NCBI GenBank assembly: GCA_900316455.1
Contig: ONCX01000018.1
Location: forward strand, 1-64,000
Source of the DNA: an uncultured Eubacteriales bacterium
Lineage (GTDB): Bacteria > Bacillota > Clostridia > Oscillospirales > Acutalibacteraceae
Length of the DNA stretch: 64,000 nt
Direction of reading: 5' to 3'
Part shown: positions 43,629-52,631 of the stretch, in pieces
Layout: every line of letters begins with the position of its first letter
Position numbering within the stretch: the stretch's first letter is position 1
Notes under the pieces: generated by a model
What the model was told of the DNA's origin: nothing
Seen by the model: only the letters and a program-made list of their open reading frames with translations
Databases searched by the model: none
Translations under genes and position numbers: made by a program

Positions 43629-44351
43629 TTGACATATATCACAGGCGACACGCACGGATATTTTCAGAGATATTACGATTTCACCGCAAGAATGCAGCCT
43701 ACTCAGAATGATGTGATGATAGTATTAGGCGACGCCGCGCTCAATTACTTTGGAGAAGAAAAGGACTCAAGCCGGAAGTTTTTTGTAAACAGTTTTCCGT
43801 TTACAACCTTCTGCATTCACGGAAACCATGAGATGCGTCCTTGGGAGGTTCATGGAATCAAGACCATGGAATATAATGGCGGTATGGTGTGGTATGAGGA
43901 AGAATATCCTAAAATACTTTACGCGAAGGACGGCGAAGTATTTGACTTTGACGGATTCAAGTGCATTGTAATTGGAGGAGCTTACAGTGTAGACAAATAT
44001 ATTCGTCTTGCAAGGGGATGGAATTGGTTTGACAACGAACAGCCATCGCCGGAAATCAAGCAGGCTGTGGAACGCAGGCTCGACAGCATCGGACGTAAGG
44101 TGGATATTATTCTCAGCCACACATGTCCGTTTAAGTATGAACCTATTGAAACATTTATTAGCGGAATAGATCAGACGCAGGTGGATACCAGTACTGAGGA
44201 ATGGCTCGATACAATAGAAGAAAGCGTAGAGTATAAGAAGTGGTACTGCGGCCATTTTCACACTTCAAAAAAGACGCACAAGCTGCAATTTATGTTTGAA
44301 GATATAGATTTTCTCAGTATTTCCTGCGAAAAAGACGATAAGGTGGAATGA
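43629..44351 (+). CDS. Calcineurin-like metallophosphoesterase
   Basis: 240 residues from TTG 43629, after AGGAAGGAGATG. Metal-binding motifs appear in order: GDTHG (residues 6-10), LGDAALNY, GNHE (about 67), SHTCP and GHFHTSKK (about 204). The set is complete, so it should be an active binuclear phosphoesterase. Substrate is unknown; it is the size of single-domain family members that act on nucleotides or phosphoproteins. A lipoprotein gene follows 3 bases after its stop. Confidence 0.88.
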   Translation: MTYITGDTHGYFQRYYDFTARMQPTQNDVMIVLGDAALNYFGEEKDSSRKFFVNSFPFTTFCIHGNHEMRPWEVHGIKTMEYNGGMVWYEEEYPKILYAKDGEVFDFDGFKCIVIGGAYSVDKYIRLARGWNWFDNEQPSPEIKQAVERRLDSIGRKVDIILSHTCPFKYEPIETFISGIDQTQVDTSTEEWLDTIEESVEYKKWYCGHFHTSKKTHKLQFMFEDIDFLSISCEKDDKVE

Positions 44352-44354
44352 AAA

Positions 44355-44822
44355 ATGAGTTATTTAAAAAAAGCGAAATGGGTGAGAGCAATAATATTTA
44401 CAACGCTTATACTGTTGCTATCCTCCTGTGGTTCTGGAGAAAAAGGCGCTTCGTCGGGTGACGTCTCAATTGAAAGCTCTGACAAACAATTAATAACGTC
44501 ATATGACGGCGATGATGAAAGTGCTTCTGTTGACCCGATCGAACGTCTCTCCGGAAAGTATTATATCGACGGCGATCAAACAGCAGCACGGGTAGAAATA
44601 ACCTCAGACGGCAGTTTTACCGCATTTTACGCAACCGGTACTGTCGAGCAGACCGGATATGTACGATATGAGGCAGACAATTCCGATTATGGCAATTATT
44701 TTGTATATGTGTTTTACACCGACGAGGGAAAGCCATATATGGGATTTGTGGATAATGGAGAGAATAAAATTTCGGAATTTGAAACGGGCAATGGAAGCTA
44801 CAGATATGTAAGAGTAGATTGA
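44355..44822 (+). CDS. Small lipoprotein of unknown function
   Basis: 155 residues with a lipobox (LLLSSC, Cys25). A short low-complexity Ser/Gly/Asp linker precedes a beta-rich domain of about 85 residues beginning LSGKYYIDGDQTAARVEI. It resembles the small repeat-like domain in the lipoprotein at 17533-18309 in style (opening strand, then SDGSFTAFY), without clear identity. It starts 3 bases after the metallophosphoesterase gene. Confidence 0.7.
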   Translation: MSYLKKAKWVRAIIFTTLILLLSSCGSGEKGASSGDVSIESSDKQLITSYDGDDESASVDPIERLSGKYYIDGDQTAARVEITSDGSFTAFYATGTVEQTGYVRYEADNSDYGNYFVYVFYTDEGKPYMGFVDNGENKISEFETGNGSYRYVRVD

Positions 44823-44837
44823 AATCTTTATTTATGA

Positions 44838-44886
44838 AAAAAACGCCCGGGATTTTTGGCGTCAAGAATCCCGGGCGTTTTTTCAT
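44838..44886. terminator. Bidirectional terminator
   Basis: ACGCCCGGGATT and AATCCCGGGCGT make a 12-bp perfect stem flanked by A and T runs on both sides. It separates the lipoprotein gene from the convergent rubrerythrin gene. Confidence 0.9.
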
Positions 44887-44907
44887 GTAAATTTTCAAAA
44901 TAAATTA

Positions 44908-45450
44908 TCAACCAAAGTATCTCTTGAGTAAGCCGGCGAATGCCTTGCCATGGCGAGCTTCATCACGAGCCATTTCATGAACGGTATCATGAATAGCGTC
45001 AAGATTGAGCGCCTTTGCACGCTTTGCGAGATCGGTCTTGCCAGCGGTCGCGCCGTTTTCTGCTTCGACTCTCATTTCGAGGTTCTTCTTTGTGGAATCA
45101 GTGAGAACTTCTCCCAAAAGTTCAGCGAATTTAGCCGCGTGCTCTGCCTCTTCAAAAGCAGCCTTTTCCCAGTAAGCGCCGATTTCCGGATAACCCTCAC
45201 GGTATGCTACTCTGGACATTGCAAGATACATTCCGACTTCAGAACACTCGCCGTTGAAGTTAGCTCTCAGATCCTCCTTGATATCTTCGGGAACATCGGA
45301 AGCTACTCCGACAACATGTTCTGCCGCCCATGTCATTTCCTCTTCCTGCTTAACGAATTTTGAAGCGGGAACACCGCAGACAGGACACTTCTCCGGAGCC
45401 GCGTCACCTTCGTAAACATATCCGCATACAGAACATACAAATTTTGCCAT
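44908..45450 (-). CDS. Reverse rubrerythrin (NADH peroxidase-type)
   Basis: 180 residues from ATG 45448-45450 (GGAGGTAATT upstream). The rubredoxin domain is at the N-terminus: [10 protein letters not shown] and CPVCGVP (about 5-40). The ferritin-like diiron domain follows, with E-x-x-H ligands in [23 protein letters not shown] and [12 protein letters not shown]. This reversed order is characteristic of clostridial proteins that reduce hydrogen peroxide and protect anaerobes from air. The upstream 200 bases are AT-rich. A PerR-like palindrome was considered but is too imperfect to call. Confidence 0.93.
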   Translation of the reverse strand: MAKFVCSVCGYVYEGDAAPEKCPVCGVPASKFVKQEEEMTWAAEHVVGVASDVPEDIKEDLRANFNGECSEVGMYLAMSRVAYREGYPEIGAYWEKAAFEEAEHAAKFAELLGEVLTDSTKKNLEMRVEAENGATAGKTDLAKRAKALNLDAIHDTVHEMARDEARHGKAFAGLLKRYFG

Positions 45451-45606
45451 AATAATTACCTCCAAATCTTTTAACGCACACAACACAAGAAACTATAATT
45501 TGTTATGTACATTTTATATAATTATAACATATAAGCGGTTATAATTAATCAATAAATTGTAAACACATTATGATTTTAAAGTGATATAAAAAAATAGCCG
45601 CACAAA

Positions 45607-45644
45607 AAGCCGCATTTTAACCGGAGTCCGATCAAATGCGGCTT
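45607..45644 (-). terminator. Terminator after the GGDEF gene
   Basis: AAGCCGCATTT and AAATGCGGCTT form an 11-bp stem; on the minus strand TTTTTGTG follows. It lies 9 bases after the stop at 45653. Confidence 0.8.
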
Positions 45645-45652
45645 TTACTTAG

Positions 45653-48600
45653 TTATGCTTTTTTATTTTTTTTGTTTACCTTTTCAGCATCCTCACGGCT
45701 CTCACCCTGATAGACTCTGTAATCGCCCTTGGTGGATTTCTTAACCACATAAAGCGCACTGTCCGCGCACTTCAACGCCTCGGAAACGGCAGCCATGCTT
45801 GCTTCCTGAGATGTTGCGATACCGATGGAGCAGTTAACTCGTCTGTTTTTGGGCACTTCAAAGTCATGACCCATCTTGGACTTTATTTCGCCCTCGAATC
45901 CGTTGGAATCATCAAGCTTTTTGTAAATTGCCTGCGCCACCTTTACGCCTTCATTTGAATCGGCGTCTGGCAAAATAACAAGAAATTCGTCTCCGCCGTA
46001 ACGAACACTGTATCCTGTTTCGCCGACAATGTCCTTGAAAAGCTTGGAGAATGATACAAGAAGAACGTCGCCAATGTCATGACCGAATGTATCATTGTAA
46101 AATTTAAAGTTATCGAGGTCGATGTAAAGAACAGTTGTGGGAATTTCACGGGTTCTTTTCTTGGCAGCGAGCTTGTTGAATTCTTCATCAAGATATTTTG
46201 CAAAGCCCTGTCTATTGAGAAGACCGGTAAGCATATCTGTAACAGAGGTTTTTTCAAGCTTGGCATTCATCTCCTGTATCTCAAGACGCGCTTTGAGTCT
46301 GCGAGTGGAGTCGATGAGCTGTCTGAATGTAAATTTAAGTATATTCAAATCGTCTTCATCGAGCAAATCATAGTTATGAACAAAGTTATCGTGCGATGTG
46401 ATATATCCTATGAAGAGATGAGAAAGCTGATCCTTGTCATAGATAGGAATACAGAGCATTGAAAAGACCTGATTAATTCCGAAATTGCTGACAAATTTTG
46501 AGTAATCATAAAATCTTTTCTCTGTACGCGTGATAACGAACGGCTGCTGCGTAGTGCGGGAGAAATCAACTATGCTGTTAATGCGGAAAGAACTTATATC
46601 GACATTTTTCTCGCTGTAATTAGCGGTTACATCGTCGCCGTTTACCGAGAACATAAAGATATTATCGACATTGAAGTTTCTCTTAATGAGCTTAACTGAT
46701 TTTTTATAAAGCGCCTCTACGTTTTCAACTGTATCGCTGTTCATCAGTCTCTGCCATGAGGAAAGGAAACGAATGTTTTTATTCTGTCTGTCAAGCTCCA
46801 TTTCAGAACCTACGCGGCGTGCAAGTTCGATAAGCTGGAACGACGTAACCTTTTTAAGACCGGAACCGATTTTCTTCGTTGCTACATTCTTGTTGTTAAG
46901 AATAGCAAAAAGTCTGTCCGCCTTTTCATTGCAGCCGTGCTTCTTAAAGTGATCAATGCACTTATTGAGTACCTTCTTGAAATTGGTCATATCGCCCTTT
47001 TCTTTGTAAAAGGCTGACTGCTCTATCGCAAAGATCATATAAACGAAGAAATACAGGTCGTCTGCGCGTTCCATATGGTACTTAGCCTTGTCAAAGAATT
47101 TCTGAGCTTCTTCAGGATTGGAATTTTTAAGCAACAGACCCTTGCTGATATAGAAGAGGAAAAGCTCATTGTCCCAAGACGTATAGTCAGGAGTTCCTTC
47201 CGGGAAGAGAAGATGATGAAGAATATACTCCATCTTGTTTAGATAAAACTGAGCGTTGTATTCAATATGAAGCTTGTAATTGCAATAGACCAGCATACCG
47301 TAAAGCTTTGACATATTACAATATTCAAGGTTGATCTGATCGAGATATTTCATAATACGAATGGTTGTGGTAATCATTTCAATTGCCACGCTGTATTCGT
47401 CCATCAGTATCTCATTGATCGCCATATTGTAGAGCGTCATACCGATTTCATCAGCGAAACCAAGCTTATACCATACGTCTATTGCGGAATTGAAGAAATC
47501 GCTTGCGTAATTATAGTGACCCATGATGATACGGTTGTATCCGAGACCGTTATAAATAATACCGACCTCACGCATATTGTCAGACTGCTCGTAGAGCTTG
47601 AGCTGGCACTTGTAATAGTAGTCAGCAACGTTGAAGTAACCGTATCTTATAGTAAATCTGATATGCTTTTCCCACATAAGGATCAGCAAATAATCGTTTT
47701 TAAGCTCTTTGGCGATATTTGTGCTGGTTACAACATGCTCCCGGCTTTCGCAATAGTTAAGTGAATCGCGGTAGAAGGTCTGGTCATTGCCGTAGCCGAA
47801 CGCGACGACATACGCCAGGTTATTCATGTATTCATATTTACGGGCAAGCGACAAAAAGTCATTGTCTATCTCATAAGAAACGCCGAACGCGGAAACGACA
47901 TATTCCAGATTCCAGCCTCTCATCATTGCCTTGTAGCGGAGCAGGTCAGCCTGGAACATCAAAAATCCGTCGCCGCTTCCGTATGCAATGCGTTTGCATT
48001 CGAGAACATATTCCATTGCCTTGGCTTCCTGACGCTTATAGATATTAGCAAGACAGGCAAGCTCGTTAAAATTATATTCGTAATTTATCTCGTGGAGATC
48101 CTTGTTAGTGATATAGACTCCGCGCATTATTTCGCTCATCTCAATGGCTTCATCGTAATCTCCGTGAAGAAAATGCGCGTTGCCGTAAATATTGTAGAAA
48201 ATATATCTTTCTTTTGCAGTAACAAACATGTCGCCGGATTCAAGCTTCTGGCGAATAACCTCGAAATACATTAACGCCTGCTCAAGACAGAGGGTATTGA
48301 TCATGTTGTTGAGCATAATCAGATAGACGGCAAAAAACGCTTTGTCAGGTATAAAAGGAATATGACGGTTATCAGAAACGATCATGCTGTCGAATTCCCA
48401 ATACAGCATCATGTTCTTTGTCTCTATACGTCTCGAAAACAGATCCCACATATCCTGAATGTAATCGTCAACCTCATATTTTTCATTGAAGTCCGCAAGC
48501 ACTGAAAAATGCTTTTCCGTGCTGGTATGTGTGAGTTTTTCAAGAAATTCCAAAAGAGATCTTTCACAATACTGAAGGTTGTCAAAAATCATCAGGAGAG

Positions 48601-49048
48601 GTACAACATCGGCAATGTTATTGAAAATCTTGATAATATCCGAAATAAAAAGCTTATGTTCGTAATCAGCCTCATTACGCACTATAGTTTCAATACGGCG
48701 ACAAGTACCACAGTCAAAATACGTCTTGAATACGTTTATATGCAAGGGGTAAACATCGCAATCCGCCAAAAAATCAGCATAGTCCATTTCCGAGAAATAG
48801 CGCTTATAGAGCGCGCCAATCCAGTCCATAAGAGGGGCGTATGCAGCCTGCATCATGCCGGGTTTGAATTCATGATAAAGCGTCTGAACGGCATTTTCAT
48901 TGTCGTTTGACGCAACAAGAACGTCCTCAAATTTAATGGTAAACGTATTGCTATATTTTATGAATAGCAGCTTGCCGTTTTTCTCATAGGCGTCATTCAT
49001 TAAAGATGCAACTAAGCTGTTAACGTCTTTTTTTGATGTACCTTCCAT
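45653..49048 (-). CDS. Large GGDEF diguanylate cyclase with degenerate ATPase-like, TPR-like and GAF regions
   Basis: 1131 residues, soluble. Residues 1-220 resemble the AAA_16/STAND ATPase region of large signalling proteins: AAYAPLMDWIGAL, and a Walker B-like LLMIFDNLQYCERSLLEFLEKL. No P-loop GxxxxGK[ST] is seen where it should be, so ATP hydrolysis is doubtful. About 240-760 are helical TPR-like repeats (ADYYYKCQLKLYEQ, GHYNYASDFFNSAIDVW). A GAF-like domain lies at about 775-930. The GGDEF domain (about 945-1110) has intact G1018-GDEF and no RxxD inhibitory site upstream. It should make cyclic di-GMP in response to a ligand or partner. It stands alone after recN. Confidence 0.88.
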   Translation of the reverse strand: MEGTSKKDVNSLVASLMNDAYEKNGKLLFIKYSNTFTIKFEDVLVASNDNENAVQTLYHEFKPGMMQAAYAPLMDWIGALYKRYFSEMDYADFLADCDVYPLHINVFKTYFDCGTCRRIETIVRNEADYEHKLFISDIIKIFNNIADVVPLLMIFDNLQYCERSLLEFLEKLTHTSTEKHFSVLADFNEKYEVDDYIQDMWDLFSRRIETKNMMLYWEFDSMIVSDNRHIPFIPDKAFFAVYLIMLNNMINTLCLEQALMYFEVIRQKLESGDMFVTAKERYIFYNIYGNAHFLHGDYDEAIEMSEIMRGVYITNKDLHEINYEYNFNELACLANIYKRQEAKAMEYVLECKRIAYGSGDGFLMFQADLLRYKAMMRGWNLEYVVSAFGVSYEIDNDFLSLARKYEYMNNLAYVVAFGYGNDQTFYRDSLNYCESREHVVTSTNIAKELKNDYLLILMWEKHIRFTIRYGYFNVADYYYKCQLKLYEQSDNMREVGIIYNGLGYNRIIMGHYNYASDFFNSAIDVWYKLGFADEIGMTLYNMAINEILMDEYSVAIEMITTTIRIMKYLDQINLEYCNMSKLYGMLVYCNYKLHIEYNAQFYLNKMEYILHHLLFPEGTPDYTSWDNELFLFYISKGLLLKNSNPEEAQKFFDKAKYHMERADDLYFFVYMIFAIEQSAFYKEKGDMTNFKKVLNKCIDHFKKHGCNEKADRLFAILNNKNVATKKIGSGLKKVTSFQLIELARRVGSEMELDRQNKNIRFLSSWQRLMNSDTVENVEALYKKSVKLIKRNFNVDNIFMFSVNGDDVTANYSEKNVDISSFRINSIVDFSRTTQQPFVITRTEKRFYDYSKFVSNFGINQVFSMLCIPIYDKDQLSHLFIGYITSHDNFVHNYDLLDEDDLNILKFTFRQLIDSTRRLKARLEIQEMNAKLEKTSVTDMLTGLLNRQGFAKYLDEEFNKLAAKKRTREIPTTVLYIDLDNFKFYNDTFGHDIGDVLLVSFSKLFKDIVGETGYSVRYGGDEFLVILPDADSNEGVKVAQAIYKKLDDSNGFEGEIKSKMGHDFEVPKNRRVNCSIGIATSQEASMAAVSEALKCADSALYVVKKSTKGDYRVYQGESREDAEKVNKKNKKA

Positions 49049-49186
49049 TTCAAATCATTCCTTTGCGCATTTGATGAGAACTTACATGTAAATAATTATA
49101 TCAATTAATCGCAAAAATTTCAATATTTTTTTAAAAATATTTGTTATTTTTTTAAAAATAAATATAAATTTTTATATTATTACAAT

Positions 49187-50866
49187 TCAGGCAAAAAAGC
49201 CGGCATTGTTCAGAAGCTCCTCAGCGGTCTGAAGCATATTTTCTGAAATTATATCTCCGCCGTTAATTCGGGCAAGTTCCTGCTTTCTTTGCTCAAAGGA
49301 GAGTGGCGTGACGGATGTAAAGGTTCTTCCGTCATGGACATTCTTCTTTATTAGAAGATGAGTGTCAGCCTGTGCCGCCATTTGTGCAAGATGCGTAATA
49401 CAGATTATCTGCCGCATTTTTGATACTTCATGAAGTTTAATTCCGACTTTATGCGCGGCGCGTCCGCTTATACCTGTGTCTATCTCATCAAATATCATAG
49501 TGTCTATGTCGTCAATGTTGGCAAGTACGGTTTTTATGGCAAGCATTATTCTGCTAAGTTCGCCTCCGGAGGCGATTTTGCCAATAGGCTTGGGCGGCTC
49601 GCCCGGATTAGCTGAAATAAGAAATTCTACCGTGTCAGCTCCGTTGACATTGAGATTGCACGGCTGGATATCAACTGAAATTTTTACGGACGGCATATCC
49701 AGAAACTGAAGCTCACGTCCAACCGCTTCGCAGAATTTCGCCGCAGCTTCTTTGCGAAGACTTGTAAGCTCCGCGGATGAATTCAGCGCTTTGTTGTAGC
49801 AGTCGCGTGCTTTCTGCGTCAGCCGGACAAGCATCTCGCCCGAACGTTCTATTGAATCAAGCTCATCACGGGCATTTTTCAGGAATTCAAGAGACGCCTT
49901 TTCATCGCCGTATTTACGCTTAATTTTGGCAAGTATTTCAAGACGATTTTCTATTTCCTCTAATTCTGACGGATTGAATTCGTTATCATCGCTCATAGAA
50001 TTAATCTCAGAAGAAATGTCCTCCAATTCATAAACAATGCTGCTCAGTCTTTCGGCGAGTCCTCCTGTTCCATCGCAGACAGGAGAAATCTCTGAAAGCA
50101 GCGCCGCGGACTGCTGCATCATTGAGAGCGCACCGTCTTTTTCATCATCGCCGTTAATCAGTCCGTATGCTCCGCTCAACGCGTTTGCAATACGTTCGGA
50201 ATTTTCAATGACATTCTTGCGATTTTTTAGCAAGTCTGTCTCTCCGATTTCTATGTCCGCTGTCTCTATTTCGTCAATCTGAAATCTGAGCATATCGGAT
50301 CTACGGGCTTTTTCCGCGTCATCTGTACGTATTTTACTTAGTTCTCTTGCGGCAGACGCATATGCCTTATAGATGTTTGCGTGTTCTGTCAGCTTGTCGG
50401 AATAACCGCCAAAGCTGTCGAGATATTTCATGTGTTTTTCTACAGACATCAATGCCTGATTTTCATGCTGACCGTGAATATTTATCAGCAATCTGCCGAC
50501 GGTGCGAAGGTCTGAAATACTTGCCGGCCGGTCGTTTATCCTGACGTTGTTCCTGCCGTCGGAACGTATTTCTCGCCGCAGCATAAGAGCGCCGCCGTTT
50601 TCCGGATCCGTTTCATAGCCGAGCCTGTCGATTTCATGGAGAACGGCAGGGGAGACCGATTCAAATTCCGCACATACAAATGCCTTTTCCGAACCGGTGC
50701 GAATAAGCTCACGGCTGGTACGCTGACCGAGTACCGCGTTGATCGAATCGACGAGTATTGATTTACCGGCGCCGGTTTCGCCTGTCAGAACATTAAAGCC
50801 GTTGCTGAAATCTATTTCCGCACGTTCAATGACAGCTATATTCTCAATATACAGTTTACTTAACAT
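49187..50866 (-). CDS. recN: DNA repair protein RecN
   Basis: 559 residues, SMC-like. Walker A GETGAGKS is at residues 30-37. Long coiled-coil arms occupy about 150-350. The ABC signature region IASGGELSRIMLA and Walker B FDEIDTGISG complete the head. RecN tethers DNA ends during double-strand break repair. It is the last gene of the nusB cluster; the usual next gene in Clostridia (spoIVB) is not here, and the GGDEF gene follows instead. It lies 66 bases after nadK. Confidence 0.97.
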   Translation of the reverse strand: MLSKLYIENIAVIERAEIDFSNGFNVLTGETGAGKSILVDSINAVLGQRTSRELIRTGSEKAFVCAEFESVSPAVLHEIDRLGYETDPENGGALMLRREIRSDGRNNVRINDRPASISDLRTVGRLLINIHGQHENQALMSVEKHMKYLDSFGGYSDKLTEHANIYKAYASAARELSKIRTDDAEKARRSDMLRFQIDEIETADIEIGETDLLKNRKNVIENSERIANALSGAYGLINGDDEKDGALSMMQQSAALLSEISPVCDGTGGLAERLSSIVYELEDISSEINSMSDDNEFNPSELEEIENRLEILAKIKRKYGDEKASLEFLKNARDELDSIERSGEMLVRLTQKARDCYNKALNSSAELTSLRKEAAAKFCEAVGRELQFLDMPSVKISVDIQPCNLNVNGADTVEFLISANPGEPPKPIGKIASGGELSRIMLAIKTVLANIDDIDTMIFDEIDTGISGRAAHKVGIKLHEVSKMRQIICITHLAQMAAQADTHLLIKKNVHDGRTFTSVTPLSFEQRKQELARINGGDIISENMLQTAEELLNNAGFFA

Positions 50867-50932
50867 CTAAATAATCATCCCGTGTGCCATAATAATATAA
50901 TTGTGATTTTTTTGCACTATAAATACCGTTTT

Positions 50933-51784
50933 TCAGTGAAGCATTTTTTCGGTAAAAACCCTTGAAAAGCTGTTCTGTTTTATTATGATAAATTTGGCGT
51001 TTATCTTTGAGCGTTTAATATGAATGGTGTATTCTTTTTCCATTCGGAATACGCCGTCGCCGTCTATAGTCAGATACAGCTCATTGTCAAATGTAATATT
51101 CGGCTCCACATCAAGATACGAATCGCTTGAAAAAATAACCGAGCGGTTGCAAAGAGAATGAGGACATACCGGAGTAAGTATAATGCTCTTGACGCTTGGA
51201 TCCACCACAGGTCCTCCTGCTGAAAGGGAGTAAGCGGTGGAACCGGTTGGAGTTGAGAAGATAATTCCGTCTGCGCGGTATTCAAGGCACGCGTCGCTGT
51301 TGTGCATTATTTTGAAGTCAATGATATGCGACATTGCCCCGCGAGACAGAACAACGTCATTAAGTGAAATATTGCGATACTTACATTTGCCGTTATGTCT
51401 TACGGAAACATCGAGCATCATGCGTTTCTGTATTTCGTATTCTTTTGTAAAAAGGCGTGAAATCAGATCCAGTTCACTGATTTCCAGACCTGCCATGAAG
51501 CCGAGACGCCCCTGATTCAATCCGAGTATCGGCTTGTCGTATACTGCTGCGATTGTTGCGGAGCGAAGTATTGTTCCGTCTCCACCCAAAGCTATTACCG
51601 CGTCGCTTTTTCTTGTCAGCTCGTTAATATTGCCGCCGGAAATATCGCAGCAGCCTTTGAATAATTCGCTGTCTGAGTTGAGCATGTATATCTTTGCTCC
51701 GTGTTCATGCAGAGCCTTGCACAATTTGGTCGTGCTTTCATAGATTCCCTTTTTGTCGGTGTTTGGAGTAACCAGCAGATTCAT
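50933..51784 (-). CDS. nadK: NAD kinase
   Basis: 283 residues. The signature VIALGGDGTILRSA supplies the GGDG nucleotide loop and catalytic Asp. GRLGFMAGLE and DGIIFSTPTGSTAYSLSAGGP are the NAD-binding blocks. It phosphorylates NAD to NADP. It is in the conserved tlyA-nadK-recN order, with tlyA 42 bases upstream. An argR/ahrC gene often found between nadK and recN is missing. Confidence 0.97.
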   Translation of the reverse strand: MNLLVTPNTDKKGIYESTTKLCKALHEHGAKIYMLNSDSELFKGCCDISGGNINELTRKSDAVIALGGDGTILRSATIAAVYDKPILGLNQGRLGFMAGLEISELDLISRLFTKEYEIQKRMMLDVSVRHNGKCKYRNISLNDVVLSRGAMSHIIDFKIMHNSDACLEYRADGIIFSTPTGSTAYSLSAGGPVVDPSVKSIILTPVCPHSLCNRSVIFSSDSYLDVEPNITFDNELYLTIDGDGVFRMEKEYTIHIKRSKINAKFIIIKQNSFSRVFTEKMLH

Positions 51785-51826
51785 TCTTCATTCCCCATTC
51801 GGACGGCGAAAGCTACGACGGCATTC

Positions 51827-52627
51827 TCAAAGCCTGCTGTGTGATTCGGCTACAAGCCGCTTTACGTCGAATTCAAACGGTTGAGCGTCGTCGTCCTTTG
51901 CCGCGTATATCAGATATTCAATATTGCCTTCCGGTCCCTTTATCGGAGAGTAATCCAGTCCTATTATCCTGAATTTATTTTCGTACATAAGATCTATAAT
52001 TTTTTGAATAACTTCACAGTGTATTTCAGGCTCGCGGACAACGCCCTTTTTTCCGACCTTTCCCTTGCCAGCCTCAAATTGCGGCTTTATCAGGCACATT
52101 ATTTCGCCGCCGTTTTTAAGAAGGTTCCTGACGACGGGAACAACAAGCGAAAGTGAAATAAACGAAACGTCAACGCTTGCAAAATCAAGCATATCGTCAA
52201 TCTGTTCAGGCGTTACATATCTTATGTTGGTGCGCTCCATATTCACTACCCGCGGATCATTGCGAAGCTTCCATACAAGCTGACCGTAGCCGACGTCAAC
52301 AGAATAGACCTTTTTTGCCCCGTTTTGCAGCATACAGTCGGTAAATCCTCCGTGTGAAGCGCCCACGTCCATACAGATTCTGTCATTTAATTCAATGCCG
52401 AAAACCTTGACTGCCTTGTCAAGCTTTAATCCTCCGCGGCTCGCAAAGGGCAGCTTTTCGCCGCGAACCTCAATTTTTGCGTCAGGACGTATCTGTGTTC
52501 CGGGCTTGTCCTCCTTCTGATTATTTACAAAGACAATCCCTTCCATTATCATAGCCTTTGCCTTTTCACGGCTGTCAGCGAGTCCAGCCTCAAATACCGC
52601 TGTGTCGAGTCTTATTTTGTCGCTCAA
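51827..52627 (-). CDS. tlyA: TlyA-type rRNA 2'-O-methyltransferase
   Basis: 266 residues from TTG 52627 (AAGGACG upstream). An N-terminal S4 RNA-binding domain (about 4-65, FEAGLADSREKAKAMIMEG) is followed by an FtsJ-like Rossmann methyltransferase with SAM motif DVGASHGGFTDCML. The catalytic K-D-K-E-type residues are in KLDKAVKVF, DVSFISL and LIKPQFEAGK. TlyA methylates ribose in 16S and 23S rRNA; the short form in Firmicutes usually methylates 23S only. It starts 4 bases after dxs. Confidence 0.95.
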   Translation of the reverse strand: MSDKIRLDTAVFEAGLADSREKAKAMIMEGIVFVNNQKEDKPGTQIRPDAKIEVRGEKLPFASRGGLKLDKAVKVFGIELNDRICMDVGASHGGFTDCMLQNGAKKVYSVDVGYGQLVWKLRNDPRVVNMERTNIRYVTPEQIDDMLDFASVDVSFISLSLVVPVVRNLLKNGGEIMCLIKPQFEAGKGKVGKKGVVREPEIHCEVIQKIIDLMYENKFRIIGLDYSPIKGPEGNIEYLIYAAKDDDAQPFEFDVKRLVAESHSRL

Positions 52628-52631
52628 ATTA

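Noticed and set aside
45490..45560. PerR-type operator upstream of rubrerythrin
   Set aside because: TTATAATTATATAA differs from the consensus palindrome at several positions in an AT-rich region; chance is likely.
47516..48910. Several plus-strand open frames opposite the GGDEF gene
   Set aside because: They are antisense shadows of a long conserved gene with no supporting sites.
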